The notes under the pieces were generated by a model. That model saw only the letters and a program-made list of their open reading frames with translations, made no database searches and was not told the DNA's origin. The translations under genes were made by a program, and so were the position numbers. Source: an uncultured Bacteroidales bacterium (GTDB taxonomy: Bacteria > Bacteroidota > Bacteroidia > Bacteroidales > UBA932). From it: DNA of 64,000 bases. This document shows, piece by piece, positions 1 to 8,404 of the stretch. Positions within the stretch are counted from its first letter, which is position 1. Each line of letters starts with the position of its first letter. The stretch spans positions 1-64,000 of the forward strand of contig CAKVCK010000012.1 of assembly GCA_934725575.1 (NCBI GenBank), given 5' to 3'.

Positions 1-60
1 TACCCCTTAACGGGCTATTGTATACGTAAGTGGCTGTATGCCACAGTGTTTTTAAATTTT

Positions 61-125
61 TTAACGTAGTATTGATAATAAAACGTATTACACCCGACTA
101 CAAAGTTCAACTAAAAAGTTGATAT
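61..125 (-). promoter_or_regulatory. Leader and possible promoter of a gene left of the window
   Basis: Bases 1-187 hold no gene. On the minus strand, bases about 80-110 repeat the leader seen upstream of the gene that starts at 3223: GAACTTTG followed by a TAATACGTTTTATT-like stretch. This suggests a leftward gene beyond the window edge with the same type of promoter. No good -33 box lies at the right distance, so the call is tentative. Confidence 0.35.
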
Positions 126-187
126 GGCTATGCACAACGTATGAATATTTATTTCAGATTTTAACGCCAAGCGTATCGTTACAGAAT

Positions 188-1297
188 CTATCGTTTCAAC
201 TGAATCTTCGCAATGATGTAGTTGCTCTCCTCACTGATGCTGTCAAGGACATCCGGATTAACCGTGACGGCCTTCAAGGATGACGGATAACCACTTATCA
301 ATGAAGGATCAAGGAGGCAGTACAGAACTCCGTCCCTCAACTGGTGAAATGCCCCGGCCAGCACGTTTTCACCAAACTTTCCGATGCCAAACCAAATCCA
401 GTTCGCACCCGTAAAGAGGCCACCGTAGGAATTAAGGTCCATCCCTTTCTGGACATTGAACAGCAACAGACGACTCTCCCCATCACACAGGTACTGGCTG
501 ATTGTTGCGAACTCGCTGCCCAACAGAGAGTCCATCGCCAAAAATGAGTCATCCTGCTCAAAAAAGCTGCCGGGTATGGCGTACTTTCCGAAGTCAAACG
601 ACGGACCATCATACATCTGGCCGGATCTGTAAAGCTTGACCACGTCTGAATATGAGTCAACCACAAAAACCGAGTCACCCGATGCGGAGAATATCTGAGC
701 CGCAGGAGTCAGGTTCATAACCTTCTCGTCAGACGGATAGAAGAACTTCGGAGAATCCCCGGACAGCAGGGCGAAGCGTCCTTCACGGCCCGAACCGTAG
801 CCGTAGTATGTAAGCACACCGTCAGGAGTGAGCCACGACATAACGCCAAGCTCCTGATCGTCAAATGTCCGCGCCCCCAGCATAGTTCCGTCAAGGGAAA
901 AATGCTGAATCTTCGATGGGACGGAGTACACGTACAGGCTTGAATCCCTGTATTGCACGTCGTTTATGTGGACATATTCCTCCGGGCCGTTTCCACGGCG
1001 GCCTATCGCATTGAGGAAACGGCCGTCAAGGGTGTACCTGAATATGTTGCCGTTCTGACCGTCAATGACCACGTATGAGTCATCAGTCACAATTATGTCC
1101 GCCATTGATCCTATCAGGTGTTCACTGTCGGTCTCCAACGGCACCAGGATGACGGATTCGACAACATTAGCCAACGGGTTTATCGAATTGTTGAATTCCA
1201 CCTGAATGCGCTCAGACACGGGAGCGGCTGTCCGCCCGCAGCCTACGGCCAGAAGCAAGGTCGCAAAACTCAAGAAAGTCTTCTTTATGGTTCTCAT
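188..1297 (-). CDS. 6-bladed beta-propeller lipoprotein
   Basis: Predicted secreted lipoprotein of 369 aa. The N-terminus is a signal peptide ending in a lipobox (LLLAVGC, Cys at about 20). The body repeats short blades of the form VIDGQNGNIFRYTLDGRFL followed by GRRGNGPEEY, the signature of the Bacteroidales 6-bladed beta-propeller family (DUF4934/DUF5128, BF3164-like). The biochemical role of these proteins is not known; they often sit beside small secreted peptides and thioredoxin-like proteins, as here. It is the last gene of the leftward set that begins at 3223, 93 bp after the CxxC protein gene. The ATG at 1297 places the signal peptide correctly. Paralogues lie at 5340, 6550 and 10064. 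Confidence 0.85.
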   Translation of the reverse strand: MRTIKKTFLSFATLLLAVGCGRTAAPVSERIQVEFNNSINPLANVVESVILVPLETDSEHLIGSMADIIVTDDSYVVIDGQNGNIFRYTLDGRFLNAIGRRGNGPEEYVHINDVQYRDSSLYVYSVPSKIQHFSLDGTMLGARTFDDQELGVMSWLTPDGVLTYYGYGSGREGRFALLSGDSPKFFYPSDEKVMNLTPAAQIFSASGDSVFVVDSYSDVVKLYRSGQMYDGPSFDFGKYAIPGSFFEQDDSFLAMDSLLGSEFATISQYLCDGESRLLLFNVQKGMDLNSYGGLFTGANWIWFGIGKFGENVLAGAFHQLRDGVLYCLLDPSLISGYPSSLKAVTVNPDVLDSISEESNYIIAKIQLKR

Positions 1298-1390
1298 TTT
1301 AAAGTTTGATTAGATGCCTGTTATATTTCGCCGGAATCTTCTGTCTCAACACCTCAAAATTAAGGCAATATATTCATAAAATCAAAAAAA

Positions 1391-1969
1391 TCATTGTCCA
1401 ATTTTTTCAAATTTCTCACGGATATGGTTGAAATAGTACTCCGAAGCATTATCCGAATACTTTGAAGTGATCATAATATTGGATATCTCCGTCCCAATCG
1501 ACAAGAAATAGATAATCATTTCCGAATGTTTCCAATAATCGTCACTCATAGTTTCCAATGTATATGCATTTATCGACAGATTCAAGACTTTAGAGAACAG
1601 AGCCCGCGCATCTTTAAGTCTATAATCCGGTACAAGAATGCGGCACTTAGCAACATCAGACTCTGCAAACCGCTCAAACAGAGCCGATTCCCTATCCAAA
1701 CATGCCGAACAAGGATAAGCCGGTATTATCATAAATACTTGAGGGACAGAATCAAGAATCAAACACTCATCATCAAGCAGCTTTTGAATCAAATCGTTAT
1801 CCACTTCCGAATAATCTTCAAGAATCTCCTCAATTCTACCCTGACGCTCATGAAACAAGGACGAAATATTCACATACTCTTTGCGAAGATGTACAAGCAA
1901 CGAGAGAAGAATCAAATCAACAAGGAAAAATACAAGCGTAATTACTTTCCAGAAACGACTATCTCCCAT
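1391..1969 (-). CDS. Membrane-anchored CxxC (thioredoxin-like) protein
   Basis: About 192 aa. One N-terminal membrane segment (residues about 8-26, VITLVFFLVDLILLSLLVHL) is followed by a charged linker and a domain carrying IPAYPCSACLDRE near residue 90, a CxxC in the setting of a thioredoxin-type active site. It probably faces the periplasm and could handle disulphides or act as a redox-like scaffold; the fold is inferred from the motif only. The ATG at 1969 is preferred to a GTG six bases upstream. It overlaps the end of the lipoprotein gene at 1959, which suggests translational coupling. The six-cysteine peptide two genes upstream is an obvious candidate partner, but this is inference. Confidence 0.6.
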   Translation of the reverse strand: MGDSRFWKVITLVFFLVDLILLSLLVHLRKEYVNISSLFHERQGRIEEILEDYSEVDNDLIQKLLDDECLILDSVPQVFMIIPAYPCSACLDRESALFERFAESDVAKCRILVPDYRLKDARALFSKVLNLSINAYTLETMSDDYWKHSEMIIYFLSIGTEISNIMITSKYSDNASEYYFNHIREKFEKIGQ

Positions 1970-2483
1970 TTCCACGCATCATTCGTTTAACCTTCTTGAA
2001 CGTGGGGTCAAAGAAACTACGCTCATCTCCGATAACGCTCAGGTCAAGGAGCTCATCCTTCTTGTCGCACATCGCCCCCCAAAGACAAACATTCTGCAAC
2101 TTGTTTTTCTTACAAAAAGCATCATTAACATCAAGTATCACAGGGAAATTGCAGTCATACTTATCCAATTTCTGGCGGATACTGGTACTATCCTCCGTTC
2201 TACCCTTTACATACGTCACAAACTCCCAATCTGGGTTATCCGCTATTATTCTGTCTATTTTCCCTTGAGGCGTGTGCTGCAGCCAATCATTAAAGTCATT
2301 TATCCACACATACGTGTAAAACTTATTACCGGAGAAATCAGGCTTATAATCATCAACCATTCCGTGACGATCAATGACGTACATCCCTTCCTGCAACTCA
2401 ACAGGATATATCTTGTCCGAATTACAAGAGGCGAAAACCAATGCGACCAACAAACACCCAAGAATATATTTACAGCAATTCAT
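1959..2483 (-). CDS. Hypothetical lipoprotein
   Basis: About 174 aa, starting at the ATG at 2483 (MNCCKYILG...). The signal peptide ends in a lipobox (LVFASC). The mature part holds several aromatic-rich stretches (YTYVWINDFNDWLQ) and CLWGAMCDKK near the C-terminus; I do not recognise a named domain. Segments such as FVTYVKGRTEDSTSIRQKLDKYDCNFPVILDVND resemble the layout of a degenerate thioredoxin-like lipoprotein without the CxxC, so a redox-fold origin is possible. It lies between the secreted peptide gene and the CxxC membrane protein gene and overlaps the latter. Confidence 0.6.
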   Translation of the reverse strand: MNCCKYILGCLLVALVFASCNSDKIYPVELQEGMYVIDRHGMVDDYKPDFSGNKFYTYVWINDFNDWLQHTPQGKIDRIIADNPDWEFVTYVKGRTEDSTSIRQKLDKYDCNFPVILDVNDAFCKKNKLQNVCLWGAMCDKKDELLDLSVIGDERSFFDPTFKKVKRMMRGNGR

Positions 2484-2547
2484 ATGAAATATCAACCAGT
2501 TTAATGTTATCTAAATTATATATTAATCCTACTAAATATTAATCCTA

Positions 2548-2781
2548 CTAATATGGCAAACAGCAAAGGTGACGACGACAGTGTTCAGCCGTATATGAGA
2601 TTTTGCAAATGTAGTTCATCGGTTTGTTACCGCAATAGCCCATTGATTGGAAGAGACAGTTAGGATCAGCCTCGCCAGTCCCTCCAGTATTCACTGATTC
2701 GGCCATCAAAACCGTTGATGCAGCCAAAGCGACCGATGCGACTGCAAAGGTCACAAGCAAAACTTTATAAATCTTTTTCAT
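2548..2781 (-). CDS. Small secreted cysteine-rich peptide (NVEALA-like)
   Basis: About 77 aa from the ATG at 2781. The N-terminus is a signal peptide (MKKIYKVLLVTFAVASVALA) with possible cleavage after ALA or after VLMA. The mature part is about 45 residues with six cysteines, the last two adjacent (CLFQSMGYC, YICK, EHCRRHLCC), after a short Gly-rich stretch. Size, layout and neighbours match the NVEALA-type small exported peptides of Bacteroidales, whose function is unknown, though the exact NVEALA motif is not present. It sits between the DUF3244-like gene and the lipoprotein gene in the same direction. It could be a disulphide-rich signal, toxin or structural peptide; the sequence does not decide. 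Confidence 0.6.
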   Translation of the reverse strand: MKKIYKVLLVTFAVASVALAASTVLMAESVNTGGTGEADPNCLFQSMGYCGNKPMNYICKISYTAEHCRRHLCCLPY

Positions 2782-2833
2782 ACGCAACAAATTTACGATT
2801 AAACTGGTTGATTAATGTTTCCAAGTTATGATA

Positions 2834-3223
2834 TTATTCTTCGGAATTGTAGCCAGTATAGAACAAAGCATAGTAACTATGGCCATTCTCCGTTGTGATG
2901 TCCATTCGGTATGCTGAATCAGGCTCAACATAGATTACCATCCGTCCTGTGGCACTATTCCCTACATAGTTCTGGATCTCTCCTGTAGTTTGATTCTCAA
3001 GCACAACATTCACTGTTCCGAGATTCGAGAGAAATGATAACTCAAGACTGTTCGTGTAAGAATAATAGAAGCATTCAATCTGAACTTTCGCAGGAGCGAG
3101 ATTGCCCTTTGTGTTTGACTTCGTTTTTTCCTTGACTAGAATAGGTTTGATGTCCTCATTTTGCGAATACGCCACACTGCCGACTGTTAGCAGTGCCAAT
3201 AATATTAGTATAACCTTTCTCAT
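2834..3223 (-). CDS. DUF3244-like small secreted protein
   Basis: 129 aa from the ATG at 3223. A cleavable signal peptide (MRKVILILLALLTVGSVAYS) is followed by a beta-rich domain of about 90 residues with VNVVLENQTTGEIQNY and YRMDITTENGHSYYALF, the pattern of the Bacteroidales DUF3244 family of small secreted Ig-like domains. The role of the family is unknown. It is the first gene after the promoter at 3248-3277 and leads the set that includes the cysteine-rich peptide. An upstream start at 3277 would put the promoter inside the gene and spoil the signal peptide, so it is rejected. Confidence 0.7.
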   Translation of the reverse strand: MRKVILILLALLTVGSVAYSQNEDIKPILVKEKTKSNTKGNLAPAKVQIECFYYSYTNSLELSFLSNLGTVNVVLENQTTGEIQNYVGNSATGRMVIYVEPDSAYRMDITTENGHSYYALFYTGYNSEE

Positions 3224-3224
3224 A

Positions 3225-3400
3225 ATAAAACGTATTATTTCCGACTGCAAAGTTCGGCAGAAAGATTGATAACTCAATGAAAAAAAGTTTCACTTTTGAT
3301 AAATATAAATTCCCAACTATCAATTAGTTACAAGCGAATTGAAATTCATTTTCTCATTTTACACAGGCTAAATTACTAATCATCAATATCTTAGCCAATC
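3225..3400 (-). promoter_or_regulatory. Promoter region of the peptide locus (copy 1)
   Basis: On the minus strand a TTG at 3275-3277 is followed after 19 bp by GAACTTTG (3248-3255), one mismatch from the Bacteroides -7 box TAnnTTTG. About 150 bp upstream of it are also conserved in the region at 7700-7870, with shared blocks such as ATCAAAAGTGAAACT and CTAATCATCAAT. The shared part probably includes a binding site for a common regulator. Confidence 0.65.
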
Positions 3401-3453
3401 ATCAACAGCGCAGCATTATTATCAACGCGCAAACAATCAAGCACTTACACCAA

Positions 3454-4275
3454 TCACGATATAAATTCTAAGAAAAGAGTCTTGTTTTCGCCGTCCAACC
3501 TTGAGATTTTTTCTTTAATGATGTACCGCTTTGTGTAAACAGTGTTCACATTATAGTCCATCATTCTGGCTATGGTCTTGGTGTCAAAACCAAGGATCAG
3601 GAAGGAGATGAAACGGAAATCCTTCTCAGTGACATCCGGCAACGCCTCCCTAATCTTTATCATTATGCCGTCAAGATTGTCATCAAGCATTGACTCAAGA
3701 CTCTTTTGGTTTGGCTCATCCAATATCGCTAGAATCTTTTTGACCTCAGTGTAAATCTTATCCTTCCCATCTTTGGAAGAATTGGAGGCCTCCAGATACT
3801 GCCAGCACAAAACATTCAATTGAGCATACTGACGTTTGTTCGCCTGAACATATTTAGCCCTCAAACCAATCAACACATGTTCTTTTTCGGCAGCATTTGA
3901 AAGTTTTTCTGACAAAGTTTGTATATTCTTTTCGGCCAATTCATTAGCGGATGCCAATGAATCTATAGAGCGCAAATGCTCTTTCTCACTAAGAAGAACC
4001 TCGTTAAGTCTTTGGTTTACTTCGTCATTAATGAATGACATTTCCTCCACCTGACGCTGCCACCCCTTCCTGCGTTTTGAATAAATGCCCAAGCCAGATG
4101 CCACAACCATCAAAGCTATGAGGAAAATCATCCATTTCATCTGACGCTGGAGCTTTCTATCCTTATCCAACAACAAGGACTTGCTTTCATAATAATCAGA
4201 CTGTGCCAATGCCACTGATTGGCCACCGTTTCCAACACCTCGGAATCCCTGTCGTCTATGGATTGTTCGAGGCAC
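3454..4275 (-). CDS. TPR/HTH membrane regulator, C-terminal part (after frameshift)
   Basis: Continuation of the protein that starts at 5237, in another frame. After GQSVALAQSDYYESKSLL it has a membrane segment (WMIFLIALMVVASGLGIY), then a long coiled coil (about 110 residues with many Glu, Lys and Leu) and a C-terminal helix-turn-helix-like domain ending in LGFDTKTIARMMDYNVNTVYTKRY. This order (TPR, membrane helix, coiled coil, LuxR-like HTH) is that of the Bacteroidales TPR-containing membrane regulators. The first residues before GQSV are out of frame and not part of the natural protein. The junction is near 4215-4223. It probably controls the nearby peptide and propeller genes, from position only. 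Confidence 0.7.
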   Translation of the reverse strand: MPRTIHRRQGFRGVGNGGQSVALAQSDYYESKSLLLDKDRKLQRQMKWMIFLIALMVVASGLGIYSKRRKGWQRQVEEMSFINDEVNQRLNEVLLSEKEHLRSIDSLASANELAEKNIQTLSEKLSNAAEKEHVLIGLRAKYVQANKRQYAQLNVLCWQYLEASNSSKDGKDKIYTEVKKILAILDEPNQKSLESMLDDNLDGIMIKIREALPDVTEKDFRFISFLILGFDTKTIARMMDYNVNTVYTKRYIIKEKISRLDGENKTLFLEFIS

Positions 4276-5237
4276 ACTAAAGCATCCTTGTAGTCTCCAC
4301 GATGCTTGTATATTCTATACTTCCAGATCTTTAAGACAGTCGAACTGCTGTCCACATTCTCCAACTGCCGGATCATATCATTTGCTGCTCCGTGATTTCC
4401 TATGATTTCAGAGGCATAAGCATAGACACAATAATCGCTTATAGAAGGCGTTATGCCGTATTCTTCAGTCGCCTTTCTAAACAAATCAATAGATTTTTGA
4501 GGGTCCGAACCGGGTTTGAAAATGTTGTTCCACGCAAGATTCAACAATTGCATCGCATAAATGGATGTATCACGGATTGGTTGCGAGAAGAAATCTGAAT
4601 AAAGACTATCGGCTTTAATCCATTCACGAATATTCGAATAAAGGCTCGCCAAAGATCCGGTAGTATTCCACAAACGGAAAGAATCCTTGGCTTGGGCAAA
4701 ATAATCACAAGCCTCCTTACAATATGAAATGGCCTCCGAATTGTTATTGTTCCACAAATAGACATCAGAAATGGAGGAGCTGATGATTCCCTTGAACACA
4801 AGATTGTCCGAGCGGGATGAATATTCCTTCGCACGGACATAACTCGCTATAGCGGATTCCGGATCTCCTGTGTCATACTGCGCCGTGCCAAGATAGAAAT
4901 ACATCTTCATCCTGTCATCATTGGAACCGTGACGCTCATAATAACTCGCGGCCGGCTTGATGACACGTAAATCCTGAATAGTAAGGTGATTCCTACACAA
5001 CGCCATAGTGTACAGCAGCGAGTACCTCGCACGCTGCGCCTTGGTCTTAAGAGCAAGCGTGTCAATTGATTCCAATGCAGCCAACGCACTGTCAGGCCTT
5101 GTCCACATAACGTTCTCGGCAGAATCCATAATCCGCCCTGCTTCACTATTCCCACAAGAGGAGAATATCATTGCGGCAGCCACCGCCGCAACCAACCTAA
5201 AAAATTTTCCGAATAGTCTCACGATAGCGATAAACAC
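4137..5237 (-). CDS. TPR/HTH membrane regulator, N-terminal part (before frameshift)
   Basis: Lipoprotein-like signal sequence (AAMIFSSCG) followed by TPR-like helical repeats over about residues 40-335. The reading frame ends in an unrelated tail after VANQ. The other frame gives QSVALAQSDYYES, the normal continuation of this family, so one base seems to be missing near 4220, for example in a run of C. The joined protein would be about 590 aa, the usual length. Either the gene is broken or the assembly has an error. The start shown is GTG at 5237; a second GTG at 5222 is possible. Transcription probably begins at a -7 box TAACTTTG at 5280-5287. Confidence 0.7.
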   Translation of the reverse strand: MFIAIVRLFGKFFRLVAAVAAAMIFSSCGNSEAGRIMDSAENVMWTRPDSALAALESIDTLALKTKAQRARYSLLYTMALCRNHLTIQDLRVIKPAASYYERHGSNDDRMKMYFYLGTAQYDTGDPESAIASYVRAKEYSSRSDNLVFKGIISSSISDVYLWNNNNSEAISYCKEACDYFAQAKDSFRLWNTTGSLASLYSNIREWIKADSLYSDFFSQPIRDTSIYAMQLLNLAWNNIFKPGSDPQKSIDLFRKATEEYGITPSISDYCVYAYASEIIGNHGAANDMIRQLENVDSSSTVLKIWKYRIYKHRGDYKDALVCLEQSIDDRDSEVLETVANQWHWHSLIIMKASPCCWIRIESSSVR

Positions 5238-5279
5238 CCTCTAATGAGCGATTACCTCACAAAAATAATCATTTTACGG

Positions 5280-5287
5280 CAAAGTTA
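5280..5287 (-). promoter_or_regulatory. -7 box of the TPR regulator gene
   Basis: The minus strand reads TAACTTTG, a full match to TAnnTTTG, 43 bp upstream of the GTG start. No clear -33 box lies 19 bp further upstream, as expected if an activator is needed. It suggests the regulator has its own transcript, separate from the propeller genes upstream. Confidence 0.45.
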
Positions 5288-5339
5288 TCCAACTACTTCA
5301 CGAGTCTCGGCTTTGTGGACTTCCAGAGGAGCATGAATA

Positions 5340-6518
5340 TTACCGCAAGTGATAGACAATCAGGCAAGGGTTGCCATCCTCCGGTAAGCCGCTCAGTACT
5401 GAAATAAAGCCCGAAAATGTTTCATTTAGCTTTGGACCAATTTCAGACAGGTTATATTTGTCAATAAAATCACTTGGGCGGTAGAAGCCAATGAGAGTAT
5501 CGTCAGAGGATGCGGCGACTATGCTCATCAATGGCACCCCGTCATAACTTTCACAGATTCCCTGTCTTAAATATTTACCGACATTTGTACCTTTGTCAAT
5601 CAGAAAATATGCATCATTATACGTGACAAGAAGCAAATATCTTTCCGTCTCAAAAACGGACACAAAACCTGTAAAGTAACCGTCTCTGGACAATTCACCA
5701 TAAGTAGTTGCGACAGAGAACACGTTGTGGTTCTTCAAATATTTGTCGTCCACAAGCTTCGACGACTGCCCAACGGACAGAAGAGGGACGACGGCATCTT
5801 GATCATCAAGCACATAGACGGTGTCGTCGAAAGGCTTAAGAAAAACGACTCTTCCACATCCTCCGATCGGAATCCTGCCTGTCGGTTCCGCAATGTTATC
5901 CGAAATCACGGGGAAATCGACAAGCTTGGCCACGCCTTTGTCAGCCAACGACAAAACACGATATATTTCATTATCATTGTTATAGACACAGTTATTGACA
6001 AGCACACGATCCTCATCTAAAGACACAGCGTCATTAATGAAACCCAGAGTCCGCTTAGGGAAAGACACAGATGAGATGAACTCACCATCCTGTCCATAAA
6101 CCAGAACCTTGTCTTGGCTGCCGTCGAATATCAAGACACTCCCATCAGCATCAACGGTGAAGGTGTCTATGCGAAGATATTCAGATGCGGCACGTCCTTT
6201 CAAGCCTATCGGATTCAAGAATTTCCCATTTTTGTCAAACCTGACAACCAAGTTGTTATAATTATCAAAAATAATATATGTCGAATCTGATCTTACGATC
6301 TTTTTGATGCCTGTCAGAATGCAGTTGTCAGTCTGTTCAAGCGGAACGATCTCGTAATTATCCACTACCGACGGATATATGTTGGCGGTCGTCTCAAACC
6401 CTTCAACGACGACTCCAGATTTCCGAGCAGTCGGATTCGCGCATCCGCTCAAAAGGATGGCTATACAAAAAACATAGAGGAAAACTCCGCCACTATGATA
6501 TGTGTTAAGGTCCATCAT
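5340..6518 (-). CDS. 6-bladed beta-propeller lipoprotein A
   Basis: 392 aa with a signal peptide and lipobox (AILLSGC). Blade signatures include YIIFDNYNNLVVRFDKNGKFL, GLKGRAASEYLRI and VLIFDGSQDKVLVY. It belongs to the Bacteroidales 6-bladed propeller lipoproteins of unknown function, likely on the cell surface or facing the periplasm. It is the second gene of a two-gene set that starts at 7698, with a 31-bp gap. A paralogue of exactly the same length lies at 10064-11242 and is about four-fifths identical by eye, including the 3' end of the gene. Confidence 0.85.
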   Translation of the reverse strand: MMDLNTYHSGGVFLYVFCIAILLSGCANPTARKSGVVVEGFETTANIYPSVVDNYEIVPLEQTDNCILTGIKKIVRSDSTYIIFDNYNNLVVRFDKNGKFLNPIGLKGRAASEYLRIDTFTVDADGSVLIFDGSQDKVLVYGQDGEFISSVSFPKRTLGFINDAVSLDEDRVLVNNCVYNNDNEIYRVLSLADKGVAKLVDFPVISDNIAEPTGRIPIGGCGRVVFLKPFDDTVYVLDDQDAVVPLLSVGQSSKLVDDKYLKNHNVFSVATTYGELSRDGYFTGFVSVFETERYLLLVTYNDAYFLIDKGTNVGKYLRQGICESYDGVPLMSIVAASSDDTLIGFYRPSDFIDKYNLSEIGPKLNETFSGFISVLSGLPEDGNPCLIVYHLR

Positions 6519-6549
6519 AGCACTGATGATTTTTTTACCTATTAATAAT

Positions 6550-7698
6550 TTATTTCAGCTTGTATAACGCCAAAACAGGATTTGAATCTTCTGTCACTTC
6601 CGGGACCAAAGTCCGCAACTCATCGAAATATATCGGATTATGCTTGCTTGGGCAAATAGGATATACCAATTCATCGTTGGCTGTAACACACAAGAGGGAC
6701 GAAAAATCCACAAGCAAATCCGATCCATTCAAATAAGAGAATACCTCTACCTTTAAGGTCTCAAGATCCAAAACGCCATAATATGCAGTGACATATTTAT
6801 TCTGAACGGTCGATGAGAACTGAAAAAAGCAATACTTACTCGACAACTGAACATTCTTCAAACCGCCCAAATAAGAGCCCGAATCAATTAAAGTCTCATA
6901 TTCCTCCGGAGACATATTCACTATTTTTGAATATGGCAATGTCCGCTCTCCGAAATCAAATTCAATGTAAGGGCGCGCCTCCGTTCCCTCCAGTGAATAC
7001 AGAACGTTTGATTGAGGGAAGTAGAAATATGCCGTCCCGCCCCATAAAGTGAAGCCAGAACTTAAAGACACCGGGAAAGTCTCTTTTGTCGCGAAAAAGC
7101 CTTTCACAAGATGATCCATTTCTTCATTTACAAGAATAAGGCTGTTATTATCAGGATTCTTAAGATAGGAGTAATAAAGCCAGAAGCCCTCATTTGTCTT
7201 TGCGAAGACGTTCGAGCTGAAACCTGTCGCAACCTCTTTCAAGAAGTCACCGGCCAGGTCATATTCAAGCATCACCTGCTTGACCCTATCCCAAATCCAG
7301 ACGGTTCCGTTTTCCTTGTCAAAGCACATATCATCAAGCGAGACATATTCTTTTGGTCCATTGCCCAAACGCCCGATCCTGCGGATATATTTGCCATCAG
7401 TCCCAAACAGCCATACTGCGCGTATCAGTTTGTCCAGAATCACTATGTGGTTGTCGTCCATCTCAAGCTTGTCAATCTCACCGATAAGTGCGTTGCCAAC
7501 AGTCTCAAGAGGAATGACTTTTTCGAGATTTGCAATTTGACAGACATCGAAACCTTTATCTGATTCCGACACATCGACTTTAGCAACGATTTCAGCAGGA
7601 GTCACAGCCTTTTGTCTGCTTTCCCTACAGGACGGCAGTAAAACAATCAGAATTAGAATCGCCAATAGTGATAGTGTCTTTAATTCGTTCAGTTTCAT
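6550..7698 (-). CDS. 6-bladed beta-propeller lipoprotein B
   Basis: 382 aa; signal peptide with a lipobox (LIVLLPSC). It shows the family motifs IVILDKLIRAVWLFGTDGKYI and GRLGNGPKEYVSLDD, followed by WIWDRVKQVMLEYDLAGDFL. It is more distant from protein A than A is from the copy at 10064. It is the first gene after the promoter at 7720-7749. Function unknown; the promoter shared with the peptide set at 3223 suggests one regulon. Confidence 0.85.
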   Translation of the reverse strand: MKLNELKTLSLLAILILIVLLPSCRESRQKAVTPAEIVAKVDVSESDKGFDVCQIANLEKVIPLETVGNALIGEIDKLEMDDNHIVILDKLIRAVWLFGTDGKYIRRIGRLGNGPKEYVSLDDMCFDKENGTVWIWDRVKQVMLEYDLAGDFLKEVATGFSSNVFAKTNEGFWLYYSYLKNPDNNSLILVNEEMDHLVKGFFATKETFPVSLSSGFTLWGGTAYFYFPQSNVLYSLEGTEARPYIEFDFGERTLPYSKIVNMSPEEYETLIDSGSYLGGLKNVQLSSKYCFFQFSSTVQNKYVTAYYGVLDLETLKVEVFSYLNGSDLLVDFSSLLCVTANDELVYPICPSKHNPIYFDELRTLVPEVTEDSNPVLALYKLK

Positions 7699-7699
7699 A

Positions 7700-7870
7700 T
7701 AATGTATGATTTTGGGCTACAAAGTTCGGTAGAAAAGTCGGTTATACAATGGAAAATAGTTTCACTTTTGACAAATATAATTCCTTAATACTTAATTAGT
7801 TAAAGGTGGGTTGAAATTCACTTTCTTATTTTTAAGCCAATTAAAGCACTAATCATCAATTACTTAGCCA
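7700..7870 (-). promoter_or_regulatory. Promoter region of propeller genes (copy 2)
   Basis: TTG at 7747-7749, then 19 bp, then GAACTTTG at 7720-7727 on the minus strand, the same arrangement as at 3248-3277. Upstream sequence to about 7870 matches the region at 3290-3400 in several blocks. The two regions look like copies of one regulatory segment. Confidence 0.65.
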
Positions 7871-7889
7871 AACAAATAACGCATCGCAA

Positions 7890-8378
7890 TCAGGTGTGTA
7901 AATCTGTTCGCACCTGGAAGAGCAATTCATTAGCTATCAAAAGGATAAAGTTCCAGGTATGCGCAGTTTTTCGCACCTGGAAGTCATAAACGCCAATAGA
8001 ACGCCCGGTAGCGAAGCTGCCGACTCTCAGGTGCGCGAATCCGCCCGTACCTGGAACACCAACTCAATCACTGTCAAACCGATGCGGCTCCAGGTATGCG
8101 CAGTTTTTCACACCTGGAAGTCATAAACGCCAATAGAATGCCCGGTAGCGAAGCTACCGACTCCCAGGTGCGCAATTCCGCCAGCACCTGGAACACCAAC
8201 TCAATCACTGTCAAACCGATGCGGCTCCAGGTGTGCGAAGTTTTTCACACCTGGAAGTCATAGGTGCCAATAGATTGCCCTGTAGCGAAGCTACCGACTC
8301 TCAGGTGCGCGATTCCGCCCGCACCTGGAACGCCAACTCAATCATTGTCAAGCAGATGAAGTTCCAGGTGTGCGACGT
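7890..8378. repeat. 137-bp tandem repeat array with three hairpins per unit
   Basis: CCAGGT-type unit starts lie at 7953, 8090, 8227 and 8364, spaced exactly 137 bp apart. Units 1-3 are complete, a partial unit lies upstream (about 7890-7952), and unit 4 breaks off after about 15 bases. Each unit has three inverted repeats: CCAGGTGTG/CACACCTGG with a 10-base loop, GGTAGC-GAA-GCTACC, and CAGGTGCG/GCACCTG. There is no conserved reading frame and no spacer variation, so it is neither coding nor a CRISPR. Unit 4 resumes beyond the ATPase gene at 9803. Confidence 0.85.
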
Positions 8379-8404
8379 CTTTTAGGACAACCAGCGCAAG
8401 AATT

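Noticed and set aside
7890..8378. CRISPR array
   Set aside because: Units are 137 bp, nearly identical throughout, with no short repeat and variable spacer pattern and no cas genes.
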